DNA from: Vreelandella massiliensis
Lineage (GTDB): Bacteria > Pseudomonadota > Gammaproteobacteria > Pseudomonadales > Halomonadaceae
Assembly (NCBI RefSeq): GCF_900155385.1
Contig: NZ_LT699745.1
Coordinates: 585,619-649,618 of the forward strand
DNA: 64,000 bases
Direction of reading: 5' to 3'
Under the pieces are notes generated by a model. The model was not told the origin of the DNA and ran no database searches. It saw only the letters and a list, made by a program, of their open reading frames with translations. Below, piece after piece: positions 44,821 through 53,748 of the stretch (within the stretch, counting starts at the first letter, position 1; every line of letters starts with the position of its first letter). The position numbers and the translations under genes were made by a program.

Positions 44821-45219
44821 CTAACCCAATGCCCGCATCAACCCGTGGCTGATAACACTTCCTAGCGCCACCAGCGCAATACCGCCGGCCACGCTGGTGA
44901 ATAGGTAAGCGGCTGCCTGGCGCTTTTTTTGCTGCCACAGCGTCAGGGTTTGCAGGCTTAACGACGACACCGTGGAGTAACCGCCGAGCAGCCCGGCGGC
45001 AATAATGCCCCAACCCAGCCCCTCAAACGACGCCGCTAAACCTTGCCCAGCGCCAAATGCCAGGCCCAGCAAAAGCGTCGCGGTGAGATTCACCGCGAGC
45101 GTCCCCCAGGGAAAACGCGTGCCCACACGCCGCGCCACCGTATTACCCACCCACAAGCGCAGCATGCCACCCACCGCACCGCCGAGCATCACGCCAATAA
45201 GGCCTGTCACTGTTAACAT
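44821..45219 (-). CDS. crcB: Fluoride ion channel Fluc/CrcB, copy 2 (degenerate phenylalanine box)
   Basis: A 132-residue Fluc homologue and first gene of the pair. GGAVGGMLRLWVG and FPWGTLAVNLTATLLLG match the family, but the third helix reads LGGYSTVSSLS where the family has GGFTTFSTF, losing the phenylalanine that lines the fluoride path. In Gram-positive heterodimeric Fluc channels one subunit also loses such residues. No fluoride riboswitch fits in the 30-bp gap to the divergent DUF72 gene. Confidence 0.88.
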   Translation of the reverse strand: MLTVTGLIGVMLGGAVGGMLRLWVGNTVARRVGTRFPWGTLAVNLTATLLLGLAFGAGQGLAASFEGLGWGIIAAGLLGGYSTVSSLSLQTLTLWQQKKRQAAAYLFTSVAGGIALVALGSVISHGLMRALG

Positions 45220-45249
45220 AGCCTCTCCCCCAATATTAGATGTCCCGTC

Positions 45250-46104
45250 ATGACGCCACCGCTTTATCTCGGCCTACCCCTGTGGGCCAACCCCGATTGG
45301 CAAGGCAGCCTCTACCCGCCCCATGCCAAAAGCGAGCTTTTGCGCGACTATGCCGCCGTTTTTTCCAGCGTGGAAGGAAACACGACGTTTTACAGCGGCA
45401 CTCCCGGCACGGCGACGGTCAATGCCTGGGCACATCAAGCGCCCGCCGCGTTTCGCTTCTGCTTTAAACTGCCGGCCCTTGTCACCCACGAGCAGCGCTT
45501 GAGCCGCTTAGACGCGGCATGGGATTTTTTGCACGCGCTCGCCCCGCTTCACGACCGGCTAGGCCCCACCATGGTGCAACTGCCCCGCGACTTTGGCCCG
45601 CGCGAGCTGCCTAAATTAGAAGCGCTGCTCGCCGCATGGCCCCACCATTTACCCTGCGCGGTGGAAGTCCGGCACCCCGAATTTTTCCACAAGGGCAGCG
45701 CCGAGCGCGACCTCAACCGGTTGTTGATAACTTATCACGCTAACCGCGTGATGCTCGACGTGCGCCCGCTCTTCTCCACACCACCCAAGGCCCATCCCGG
45801 CCTTGCGCACGCTCAGCAGGAAAAGCCGAAACTCCCACTACACGTGCTTTCCACGGCAGACCAGCCCGTCATTCGCTACATTGGCCATCTTGACAAACAG
45901 ATAAACAGCGACTATTTCACGCCCTGGAAAAACCAGCTCAGCTTGTGGATAAATCAGGGGAAAACCCCTTTCTTATTTGTGCATACGGCGGATAATCGCC
46001 GCTCGCCTGAGCTGGCGCGCCACCTGTATCAACAGCTTGCCGAATGCATTGGGCTACCCGAACTCGCGCCCTTCCCCGGGGAAAAACAAGCCCCCCTGTT
46101 TTAA
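45250..46104 (+). CDS. DUF72 family protein
   Basis: A 284-residue TIM-barrel protein of the DUF72 (YecE) family: LYLGLPLWANPDWQGSLYPP, SSVEGNTTFYSGTP, FRFCFKLPALVTHEQRL, VQLPRDFGP, VEVRHPEFF and VIRYIGH are the strand ends. The biochemical function is unknown. Its start is 30 bp from the divergent crcB pair. No signal peptide. Confidence 0.93.
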   Translation: MTPPLYLGLPLWANPDWQGSLYPPHAKSELLRDYAAVFSSVEGNTTFYSGTPGTATVNAWAHQAPAAFRFCFKLPALVTHEQRLSRLDAAWDFLHALAPLHDRLGPTMVQLPRDFGPRELPKLEALLAAWPHHLPCAVEVRHPEFFHKGSAERDLNRLLITYHANRVMLDVRPLFSTPPKAHPGLAHAQQEKPKLPLHVLSTADQPVIRYIGHLDKQINSDYFTPWKNQLSLWINQGKTPFLFVHTADNRRSPELARHLYQQLAECIGLPELAPFPGEKQAPLF

Positions 46105-46349
46105 CGTCTTTTTCAGCTAACCCGACTGGCATGCGCGCGTTTGATCGGATAAATTGCCCTTACTTTCGGAAAAAGCTGGCAATTCGACATACGATAGCGG
46201 CTATCTGCAGCGGTTTTCGTAGGTCACCGTTCCGAAACGGCGCATTGACGCGCCAACAGCGAATACGCAGCAACGTAATGCTGAACACGGTAGTGCTTAA
46301 AACAATAGCGCTGAAAAGTAATACAACGTAATCCAATAACAGGTGATGT

Positions 46350-47693
46350 ATGGCAAAACATGCGCATGCGCAGTGGTCATCGAAGATGGCCTTTGTGCTC
46401 GCGGCTGCGGGCTCCGCAGTCGGCCTAGGTAATATATGGCGCTTCTCCTACCTCGTAGGCGAGAGCGGTGGTGCGGCGTTCGTCCTGGTGTATCTCGCCT
46501 GCGTGGCGCTGGTGGGCGTGCCGATTTTGATCTCCGAGTGGATGATCGGCCGGCGCGGTCAGAAAAACCCCATCGACAGCATAACGGAGCTCGCCGAAAA
46601 GAGCGGCAAGCCCAAAGCCTGGGCGCTGGTAGGGGTAAGCGGCGTGCTTGCGGGGTTCTTAATCCTGTCGTTTTACAGCGTTATTGGCGGCTGGTCGCTC
46701 AACTACACCTTAAACGCCGTCACCGGCACGTTTAGCGGCCAGGATGCCGACAGCATCGCGGCAATCTTTACCGGCATGCTGGCAAGCCCGGGCACACTGC
46801 TGCTGTGGCACTCCGCCTTTATGCTACTGGTGATCGGCATTGTCGCCCGCGGTGTCACCAAAGGCCTTGAGAGCGCGGCGCGCGCCATGATGCCCGCGCT
46901 GATCGTGCTGATGCTGATTCTGGTCGGCTACGGCATGACCACCGGCCACTTTGGCGAAACGCTCGCGTTCATGTTCAGCCCTGACTGGGGCGCGCTGGAT
47001 GGCGGCGTGGTCTTGGCGGCGATGGGGCAGGCGTTCTTCACGCTCTCACTGGGCATGGGCATCATGATGGCCTACGGCTCTTATCTCGGTGAAGACGTCA
47101 ACCTGCTGACCACGGCGCGCACGGTGATTATTCTTGATACCGCGATTGCGCTGCTGGCGGGTCTGGCGATCTTCCCCATCGTGTTTGCCAACGGCCTCGA
47201 TGCTGGCGAAGGCCCAGGGCTGATCTTTATCACCCTGCCCAACGCCTTTGGCAACATGAGTGGCGGTGTGATTCTGGGTCTGATGTTCTTTTTGCTGCTC
47301 ACCTTCGCCGCGCTTACCTCAGCGATTTCGCTTTTGGAGCCGACGGTCGAGATGCTGGAAGAGCGCACTTCCCTGCCCCGCGTGACGGCCACGCTGGTCA
47401 GCGGCCTGGCGGTTTGGGCATTGGGCATTGCGGCACTGCTGTCGTTTAACGCCTGGTCCGACTTCCTGATCTTCGGGCTCAATATCTTCGATCTTCTGGA
47501 TACCTTCACCGCGAAGATACTGCTGCCGCTGACGGGTCTTGGTGCCGTACTCTTTGTGGGCTGGGCACTTGAGCGTAAAAGCGTGGAAGCCGAGCTCAAC
47601 CTCTCTGCCACCGGGCTTAGCGTGTGGAATGTCACTGCCCGCGTGATTGCCCCCATCGGCGTTATTTTGGTGTTTATCGCTGGCTTTATGTAA
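46350..47693 (+). CDS. Sodium-dependent transporter, NSS family
   Basis: A 447-residue inner-membrane LeuT-fold symporter with 11-12 helices. FVLAAAGSAVGLGNIWRFSYLVGESGGAAF is the sodium- and substrate-binding first helix region. Bacterial NSS members with this length carry amino acids or other small solutes coupled to Na+; the ligand is unknown. The start at 46350 has AGGTGATG overlapping the ribosome-site position. The 245 bp upstream hold no clear gene; no promoter could be settled on. A strong terminator follows. Confidence 0.92.
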   Translation: MAKHAHAQWSSKMAFVLAAAGSAVGLGNIWRFSYLVGESGGAAFVLVYLACVALVGVPILISEWMIGRRGQKNPIDSITELAEKSGKPKAWALVGVSGVLAGFLILSFYSVIGGWSLNYTLNAVTGTFSGQDADSIAAIFTGMLASPGTLLLWHSAFMLLVIGIVARGVTKGLESAARAMMPALIVLMLILVGYGMTTGHFGETLAFMFSPDWGALDGGVVLAAMGQAFFTLSLGMGIMMAYGSYLGEDVNLLTTARTVIILDTAIALLAGLAIFPIVFANGLDAGEGPGLIFITLPNAFGNMSGGVILGLMFFLLLTFAALTSAISLLEPTVEMLEERTSLPRVTATLVSGLAVWALGIAALLSFNAWSDFLIFGLNIFDLLDTFTAKILLPLTGLGAVLFVGWALERKSVEAELNLSATGLSVWNVTARVIAPIGVILVFIAGFM

Positions 47694-47730
47694 GCCTTGG
47701 CGACACCACGATAACCCTCTCGATGGAGCG

Positions 47731-47760
47731 ACGCCCTGCCGTTATGGCAGGGCGTTTTTA
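47731..47760 (+). terminator. Rho-independent terminator after the NSS transporter
   Basis: ACGCCCTGCC/GGCAGGGCGT (47731-47740 and 47746-47755) with a 5-base loop followed by TTTTA. The T tail touches the stop codon of the converging small gene at 47758. Confidence 0.92.
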
Positions 47761-47979
47761 ATGCAGTTCGTTTTCGATGGGTTCGTCGTCATGCTCGGGC
47801 AGATCGGCGATCTCTTGCCAGAGCTTTTGAAATTCGCGGTGCTGCTCGATGCCGCGCCGGGCCCGCAGGCTACGCTTGGCACAGGCGCGCTGGCGCTGGG
47901 TATGTTCATCCACGTTCATGCTCATAAAAATATCGAGTAGTTCGCTTTTCACCGAGGTGACTCGTTCGACATTACGCAT
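47758..47979 (-). CDS. Small hypothetical protein, 73 residues
   Basis: Encodes a charged, helical, soluble protein: a hydrophobic-charged N-terminal half (VKSELLDIFMSMNVDEHTQR), a basic middle (KRSLRARRGIEQHREFQKLW) and an acidic tail (DLPEHDDEPIENELH). No signal or membrane segment. I do not recognise a family. A strong AAGGAGCG ribosome site 8 bases before the ATG supports it as a real gene. It stops inside the T tract of the opposing NSS terminator. The 278 bp upstream of it, towards hexR, hold no other gene that I can support. Confidence 0.65.
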   Translation of the reverse strand: MRNVERVTSVKSELLDIFMSMNVDEHTQRQRACAKRSLRARRGIEQHREFQKLWQEIADLPEHDDEPIENELH

Positions 47980-48257
47980 AATCGACGCTCCTTCGGGTGG
48001 CTGTTTTTAACAGCGGACCGTATCCACAGTGCTTTTTCTCCCCGCATTTTCTCTCCGCACCCAGCCGCTTGCCGGCGATGATGCAGTGCGGCACTGGCAC
48101 TTTTACTATAACCCAGTTGACAAAATGATGACGGCGGCGGCGAAAAACCGTCCACGCCTTTTAAACGCATCATTCAACGCGCACGCGATGCTGCCCATTT
48201 TGCCCACGACTCAGGCATACTGTTGCCCCGCACGCATCAATAACGAAGGAGTTGAAC

Positions 48258-49112
48258 GTGAGCCGCGCCCTGTTCGATGAAATGAGACGCCGCATGGAGC
48301 ACTTTCGCCGCTCCGAGCAAAAAGTGGCGCGCTTTGTGCTGCGCAACCCCGAAGAAGTGATCCACATGCGCATCGTGGATCTGGCCACCGAAGCCAAGGT
48401 CAGCGAACCCACCGTGGTGCGCTTTTGCCGAGCGCTGGGCTGCAACGGTTTTCAGGATTTCAAGCTTCAACTCGCGCAGATGCTCGCCACCGGCAGCCAG
48501 TTCGCGCAGTTCTCGATGAACGATAGCGATTCGGTCGCCGAGTTTTCGCACAGCATTTTCGACTCCACCGTCGGCACGCTGCTCTCGGTGCGCGACCGTT
48601 TGGATAACGATGCCCTCGGCCGCGCGGTGAATGCCCTGGCGATGGCCAACCGGGTCGAGTTTTACGGCTTTGGCGCCTCCGGTGCGGTGGCGTTCGATGC
48701 CCAGCACAAGTTCTTCCGCTTGCAGATCTCCACCTCGGCCTACGCCGACCCGCACATGCAGAACATGTCGGCGGTGACGCTCAAAGAGGGCGACGTGGTG
48801 GTCGCCATCTCCCAGACAGGGCGTACCAAAGCGCTGGTCGCCAGCGTACGCCTCGCCCGCGAAGCCGGGGCCACGGTGATCGGCCTGTGCCCCAGCGATT
48901 CACCGCTGTCCAAAGAGGTGAGCCTGCCGCTGTATATCGATGTCCACGAAGACACCGAAATTTATACCCCGATGAGCTCACGAATTGCCCACCTGGTGCT
49001 GGTGGACGTGCTCGCGGTGGGCGTGGCCAAAACCCGCGGCCCCAAACTTGCCCAGCAGCTCAAAGCGGTGAAAAAGAGCCTCAACCCGCTGCGCTTTCCC
49101 GAAGAGAACTAG
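48258..49112 (+). CDS. MurR/RpiR-family transcriptional regulator, HexR-like
   Basis: A 284-residue regulator: an N-terminal helix-turn-helix of the RpiR kind (1-80, SEPTVVRFCRALGCNGFQDFK) and a C-terminal sugar isomerase (SIS) domain (about 125-260) that binds a phosphosugar. The closest functional relatives are HexR proteins, which sense 2-keto-3-deoxy-6-phosphogluconate and repress glucose catabolism genes. No zwf, edd or gap gene is adjacent, so the target is unproven. Start GTG at 48258, with AAGGAG 6 bases upstream; the in-frame TTG two codons earlier touches that site and is rejected. Confidence 0.88.
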   Translation: MSRALFDEMRRRMEHFRRSEQKVARFVLRNPEEVIHMRIVDLATEAKVSEPTVVRFCRALGCNGFQDFKLQLAQMLATGSQFAQFSMNDSDSVAEFSHSIFDSTVGTLLSVRDRLDNDALGRAVNALAMANRVEFYGFGASGAVAFDAQHKFFRLQISTSAYADPHMQNMSAVTLKEGDVVVAISQTGRTKALVASVRLAREAGATVIGLCPSDSPLSKEVSLPLYIDVHEDTEIYTPMSSRIAHLVLVDVLAVGVAKTRGPKLAQQLKAVKKSLNPLRFPEEN

Positions 49113-49160
49113 CCCTGTGCTAGACTGAGCGACCATTTTTCGACCCCGGCAGCGGCTTTT

Positions 49161-51371
49161 ATGGATGACGTCACGGCGATTCTCGATCAGCTCAACAGTG
49201 ACCAGCGCGAAGCGGTAAGCGCCCCGCAAGGCAACCTGTTGGTGCTGGCGGGCGCTGGCTCCGGCAAGACCCGGGTGCTGGTGCACCGCATCGCCTGGCT
49301 GATGCAGGCCGAAGGCCTCTCGCCCTACGCGCTCTTGGCGGTCACCTTCACCAACAAGGCCGCGCGCGAGATGCGCACGCGCTTGGAGGCGCTGCTGGGT
49401 ATCTCGCTGCGCCACGTCTGGGTCGGTACTTTCCACTCGATCGCCCACCGGCTTTTGCGTACCCACTGGCAGGACGCGCGGCTGCCGCAGCACTTTCAAA
49501 TTATCGACAGCGATGACCAGCTACGCCTGGTCAAACGCCTGCTAAAAGACTTCTCCATCGACGACGAACGCTTCCCGCCGCGTCAGGTGCAGTCCTTCAT
49601 CGCCGGCTGCAAGGAAGAGGGCCTACGCGCGAATCAGGTGGATGTCGCCGGCGATGCCTACATGGGCCAGATGGTCGAGCTTTACGAGCGCTACCAGCTG
49701 ACCTGCGAGCGCGGCGGATTGGTGGATTTCGGCGAGCTGCTACTCAGAAGCCTGGAGCTTCTGCGCGATAACCCGGCGCTGCTCGCCCACTACCGCGAGC
49801 GCTTTGGCCACCTGCTGGTGGACGAGTTTCAGGATACCAACACCCTGCAGTACGCCTGGCTGAAGCTTTTGAGCGGCATGCAAACGCCGATGACCGTGGT
49901 CGGCGACGATGACCAATCAATCTACGGCTGGCGTGGCGCCAAAGTGGAAAATATTCGCCGCTTCGAGCGGGAGTTTCCCCAGGTCAAGACCGTGCGCCTG
50001 GAGCAGAACTACCGCTCCACCAGCGCGATATTGGAAGCCGCCAACACGCTGATTCGCCACAACAGCGAACGGATGGGCAAAAACCTCTGGACCGAGGGCG
50101 CCGAGGGCGCGCCGATCTCGGTCTACGCCGGGTTTAACGATCTTGAAGAGGCGCGCTTTATCGTCGACACCATCAAGGAGAAGGTCAACGACGGCTTCAA
50201 CCGGCGCGATATGGCGATTCTCTACCGCTCCAACGCCCAGTCGCGGCTGCTGGAGGAGACCCTGATTCGCCAGGGCATGCCCTACCGCATCTATGGCGGT
50301 CACCGCTTCTATGAGCGCTTGGAGATCAAAAACGCCCTGGCCTACCTGCGCCTGCTGCTCAACCGCGACGACGACGCCTCGCTGGAACGGGTGATCAACG
50401 TGCCCACCCGCGGTATCGGCACGCGCACGGTGGAGATACTTCGCCATCGCGCCCGCGAGCAGAGCGTCCCGCTGTGGCAGGCGCTGCACGACGCCGCCCA
50501 GGACGGCACGCTCAAGGGCCGCGCGGCCAACGCCGTGCAAGCGTTTGCCAACCTGATCGAGCAGCTCGACAACGATGCCGCCGGGCTTTCGCTGCACGAG
50601 ATTATCGATCACGTCATCGCCCGCACCGGCTTGATCGAGCACCACCAAAGCGAAAAGGGCGAAAAAGGCCAGGCCCGGGTGGAAAACCTGGAGGAATTGG
50701 TCAACGCCGCCCGCGCGTTCACTCAAGGCGATGTGTTCGACGCCCCGGAGGCCGGCGAGGGCCTGGCCGCGCTGGAAGCCTTTCTCTCCGAGGCGGCGCT
50801 CAACGCGGGTGACCACGAAGCCGAGGAATTCGAGGACAGCGTGCAGCTGATGACCCTGCACTCGGCCAAAGGGCTGGAGTTTCCGGTGGTGTTTATCGCC
50901 GGCGTCGAGGAGGGGCTGTTCCCGCACAAGATGTCGCTGGAGGAGCCCGGGCGTTTGGAAGAGGAGCGACGCCTTTGCTACGTCGGCGTCACCCGCGCGA
51001 TGGAAAAACTCTACCTCACCCACGCCGAAACACGGCGCCTGCACGGCAAGGAAGTCTTTCCGCGCCCGTCGCGTTTTCTGCGCGAACTGCCGCCGCACCT
51101 GCTCGAAGAGGTCCGCTTGCGCGGCCAGGTGTCGCGCCCGGTCACGGCCTCGTCCGCTATTTCAACGTCTGGCTTCGCGCAACAGCACGTGGAAGGCGAC
51201 GGTGACTTGCCCAGCCTGCACGTGGGCCAGCGGGTGGCGCATCCGGTCTTTGGCGAGGGGATCATTCTCAACGCCGAGGGCGAGGGCGCGCGTGCGCGGG
51301 TGCAGGTAAGCTTCGAAGGCGAAGGCGTTAAATGGCTCGTGCTAGGGTTTGCTAAGCTGACACCAGTGTAG
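49161..51371 (+). CDS. uvrD: DNA helicase II (UvrD)
   Basis: A 3'-5' superfamily 1A helicase for nucleotide excision and mismatch repair. 736 residues with Walker A GAGSGKT (31-37), motif Ia VTFTNKAAREM, Walker B LLVDEFQDTN, motif III VVGDDDQSIYGWRGA, IV LEQNYRST, V LHSAKGLEFPVVF and VI VGVTRAMEKLYL. The C-terminal 70 residues (VGQRVAHPVFGEGIIL) form the Tudor-like RNA polymerase-binding end that separates UvrD from Rep. The start codon is 48 bp after the hexR-like stop. Confidence 0.95.
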   Translation: MDDVTAILDQLNSDQREAVSAPQGNLLVLAGAGSGKTRVLVHRIAWLMQAEGLSPYALLAVTFTNKAAREMRTRLEALLGISLRHVWVGTFHSIAHRLLRTHWQDARLPQHFQIIDSDDQLRLVKRLLKDFSIDDERFPPRQVQSFIAGCKEEGLRANQVDVAGDAYMGQMVELYERYQLTCERGGLVDFGELLLRSLELLRDNPALLAHYRERFGHLLVDEFQDTNTLQYAWLKLLSGMQTPMTVVGDDDQSIYGWRGAKVENIRRFEREFPQVKTVRLEQNYRSTSAILEAANTLIRHNSERMGKNLWTEGAEGAPISVYAGFNDLEEARFIVDTIKEKVNDGFNRRDMAILYRSNAQSRLLEETLIRQGMPYRIYGGHRFYERLEIKNALAYLRLLLNRDDDASLERVINVPTRGIGTRTVEILRHRAREQSVPLWQALHDAAQDGTLKGRAANAVQAFANLIEQLDNDAAGLSLHEIIDHVIARTGLIEHHQSEKGEKGQARVENLEELVNAARAFTQGDVFDAPEAGEGLAALEAFLSEAALNAGDHEAEEFEDSVQLMTLHSAKGLEFPVVFIAGVEEGLFPHKMSLEEPGRLEEERRLCYVGVTRAMEKLYLTHAETRRLHGKEVFPRPSRFLRELPPHLLEEVRLRGQVSRPVTASSAISTSGFAQQHVEGDGDLPSLHVGQRVAHPVFGEGIILNAEGEGARARVQVSFEGEGVKWLVLGFAKLTPV

Positions 51372-51425
51372 ACCGTTGCCGCCTGCCCCAGGGCCTACCG
51401 CCTCATACGCCGTCGAGAGAGCCTT

Positions 51426-51902
51426 ATGAAACAACGCCTAAAACGCCTGTTCCCGGAAGTATGCAACGGCTGGGCCGAGCTAAGCGGCTACCACCGCTTT
51501 GAACGCCTGGTCTCGCTGGTACTCACCCTGGCCATTGCCGGTGCCGTCCTGGTCGCCATGTACTACCTGGTGATTCACGTGGTGCAGCTTTTGTTCATCC
51601 AAAGCCGCGACCCGTTCGACTACCGCGTCTTCCAAGCGCTGTTCGACATGATCCTCACCGTGCTGATCGCCATGGAGTTTAACAACTCCATTATCCGCAC
51701 GATGGCCGGCGGCAAAGGCTTTATCCACGTCGAAATCGTGGTGCTGATTGCGATTATGGCGCTGGTGCGCAAGTTTATGGTGCTGGATATGGAAACCATC
51801 GACCCTTGGCTGATTGGCGCGCTGGCGGCGGCGGTGTTGGCCCTGGGGGGCTGCTACTGGCTGGTGCGTCACGCCAACCGCATGAAGGATCCCCCGCAAT
51901 GA
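51426..51902 (+). CDS. Phosphate-starvation-inducible PsiE family membrane protein
   Basis: A 158-residue inner-membrane protein with four hydrophobic segments (about 26-48, 61-82, 95-112, 120-145). The family block VLIAMEFNNSIIR and HVEIVVLIAIMALVRKFMVLD are characteristic of PsiE. The role is unknown; E. coli psiE responds to phosphate starvation and cAMP-CRP. It is 54 bp downstream of uvrD. The Pst/PhoBR genes are about 2 kb further on, so a Pho link is possible but no Pho box was seen here. Confidence 0.85.
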   Translation: MKQRLKRLFPEVCNGWAELSGYHRFERLVSLVLTLAIAGAVLVAMYYLVIHVVQLLFIQSRDPFDYRVFQALFDMILTVLIAMEFNNSIIRTMAGGKGFIHVEIVVLIAIMALVRKFMVLDMETIDPWLIGALAAAVLALGGCYWLVRHANRMKDPPQ

Positions 51903-52008
51903 TGGTGCAGAAAGCTTGCGGGCAAAATTCGCTTTAACGCATACTGAGCGACGGACACTGCGCATTGCGCGCTTACATAAAAACCATACGTTCGGAGTTT
52001 TGCTCATT

Positions 52009-53109
52009 ATGCAACGCCGCCACTTTCTTAAAAACACCCTAAAAACCGCCGGCCTAGGGGCCGCCGGGGTCGTCGCCGCCCCGTTTATCTCCACCGCCAA
52101 GGCGCAAGAGACCATCACCTGGAACATGGTCACCTCATGGCCGAAAAACTTTCCCGCCTTGGGTACCGGAGCGAACGAATTCGCCGAGCGCATTGAAACC
52201 CTCTCCGGCGGGCGCATGCGCGTGCGCGTTCACGGGGCGGGCGAGCTGGTGCCGGCACTGGAAGTCTTTGATGCCGTCTCGTCAGGCACGGCGGAAATGG
52301 GCCACTCGGCCTCGTACTACTGGCGCGGCAAGGTCGCGGCATCGCAGTTTTTCACCGCCGTGCCCTTTGGCATGACCACCCAAGAAACCAACGCCTGGCT
52401 CTATCACGGCGGCGGCCAGGAGCTTTGGGACGAGGTCTACGCCAAGCACAACCTCAAGCCATTCGCGGTGGGCAACACCACGACGCAACCCGGCGGCTGG
52501 TTTAAAAAAGAGATTAACTCGCTTGAGGATCTACAGGGCGTCAAACTGCGCCTACCGGGGCTTGCCGGCGAGGCGATGAACCGCATCGGCGTCACCACGG
52601 TCAACATGGCCGGCGGGGAAATCTTCACCGCGATGCAAACCGGCGCGCTCGACGCCGCCGACTGGGTCAGCCCCTACAACGACTTGGCGTTCGGCCTGCA
52701 CCAAGTGGCGGATTACTACTACACCTCGGCGTGGAACGAGCCCAGTGCCGTGCTTGAAGGCACCGTCAACCTCGACGCCTGGAACGCGCTGCCCGACGAC
52801 CTCAAAGCCGTGGTCACCGAAGCCGCCCGCGCCGCCAACCTGTCGATGATCAGCGAGTTCACCTTCCGCAACGCGCAGGCACTCGATACGCTGGTGAACG
52901 AGCACGACGTCAAGCTGCGCTCCTTCCCGGATGACGTGATGCAAGCACTCTACGACGCCTCGCAAGAGGTGATCCGCGAGCAGACCGAAAGCGACGCCGA
53001 CTCCAAGAAGGTGTACGACTCCTACCGCGCCTTCCAGGAAACGGTTCGCCCCTCAACCGACAGCGGCTTGTTCACCTACCTGAAAACCCGCGACACGGTC
53101 ATCAACTAA
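52009..53109 (+). CDS. Orphan TRAP solute-binding protein, 2-oxoacid type
   Basis: A 366-residue DctP-family receptor closely related in sequence to the binding protein at 18992-20104: MVTSWPKNFPALGTGANEF, GHSASYYWRGKVAASQFFTAVPFGM, GGWFKKEINSLEDLQGVKLRLPGL and SPYNDLAFGLHQVADYYYTSAW. The signal sequence begins MQRRHFLKNTLKTAGLG, a twin-arginine-like RRHFLK signal, unlike the Sec signal of its paralogue. No DctQ or DctM gene is adjacent; it may share the permeases of the 18992-22197 operon. It ends just before a clear terminator. Confidence 0.87.
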   Translation: MQRRHFLKNTLKTAGLGAAGVVAAPFISTAKAQETITWNMVTSWPKNFPALGTGANEFAERIETLSGGRMRVRVHGAGELVPALEVFDAVSSGTAEMGHSASYYWRGKVAASQFFTAVPFGMTTQETNAWLYHGGGQELWDEVYAKHNLKPFAVGNTTTQPGGWFKKEINSLEDLQGVKLRLPGLAGEAMNRIGVTTVNMAGGEIFTAMQTGALDAADWVSPYNDLAFGLHQVADYYYTSAWNEPSAVLEGTVNLDAWNALPDDLKAVVTEAARAANLSMISEFTFRNAQALDTLVNEHDVKLRSFPDDVMQALYDASQEVIREQTESDADSKKVYDSYRAFQETVRPSTDSGLFTYLKTRDTVIN

Positions 53110-53126
53110 GCACGGCGCTGACGCAC

Positions 53127-53165
53127 AACACCACCGGTACGCTAAAACGCGCCGGTGGTGTTTGG
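53127..53165 (+). terminator. Terminator after the orphan TRAP binding protein
   Basis: AACACCACCGG and CCGGTGGTGTT (53127-53137 and 53152-53162) form an 11-bp stem with a 14-base loop, followed by TGGGTT on the plus strand. It separates converging genes and probably serves both. Confidence 0.75.
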
Positions 53166-53176
53166 GTTAAAACCGC

Positions 53177-53617
53177 TTAGTGCTCGCTATCGTGTACGGC
53201 GCGAATACGGCCGTTGTCATCGAGTGCCACCATCACAAAGCGCGCTTCGGTGACTTTTTGCCGCTCATCCTGGCGCTTTTCATGGGGTGGGCGCACCCAG
53301 ACTTCCACGTCGATCTTCATCGAGCTATGGCCAATATCGCACACGTGGGTATAAACGCTGACCATCGACCCCACCCGCACCGGGCTTAAAAAATCCATCG
53401 CCTCAATGGCCACCGTGGCGGTGCGACCGCCCGCTTCACGGCCTGCCGCCAGCTCAGCCGCCTGATCCATCTGATTGACCAGCCAGCCACCGGAAATATC
53501 GCCGTAGAGGTTGGTATCCTGGCGCGAGGCCAAAAGTTTAAGCGTTAGCTGTCCCGTGGGGGCCGGTATGTCATCCACTTCGTTAGGCAAAAGCGTCTCG
53601 TTGTTTAGCACAGTCAT
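53177..53617 (-). CDS. Acyl-CoA thioesterase, YciA-like
   Basis: A 146-residue hotdog-fold thioesterase of the YciA/BFIT type: LKLLASRQDTNLYGDISGGWLVNQMDQAAELAA holds the catalytic Asp and the helix, and AIEAMDFLSPVRVGSMVSVYTHV the substrate face. These hydrolyse medium to long acyl-CoA. The opposite-strand pstS-like gene begins 131 bp away. No partner gene. Confidence 0.9.
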   Translation of the reverse strand: MTVLNNETLLPNEVDDIPAPTGQLTLKLLASRQDTNLYGDISGGWLVNQMDQAAELAAGREAGGRTATVAIEAMDFLSPVRVGSMVSVYTHVCDIGHSSMKIDVEVWVRPPHEKRQDERQKVTEARFVMVALDDNGRIRAVHDSEH

Positions 53618-53748
53618 GATAGCGTCGCTTATTGAGTTTATTGTTGTGGAGTAGAAAAGTTGAAGGCACGCATTTTACGCTTTCTCCGCAGCGAGTGTAA
53701 TTGCTGCAGTGCAATACGTCGTTGCAGTTAACCATAAGGGAGCGCAAT

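Noticed and set aside
45220..45249. A fluoride riboswitch controlling the crcB pair
   Set aside because: The gap is 30 bp, too short for the aptamer.
46105..46349. Possible small gene or leader element ahead of the NSS transporter
   Set aside because: No frame with a ribosome site and no stable hairpin with a T tract; only TTGACG- and TTGATC-like hexamers without partners.
49917..51098. 393-codon frame antisense to uvrD
   Set aside because: Also a shadow frame; the plus-strand UvrD motifs are complete across it.
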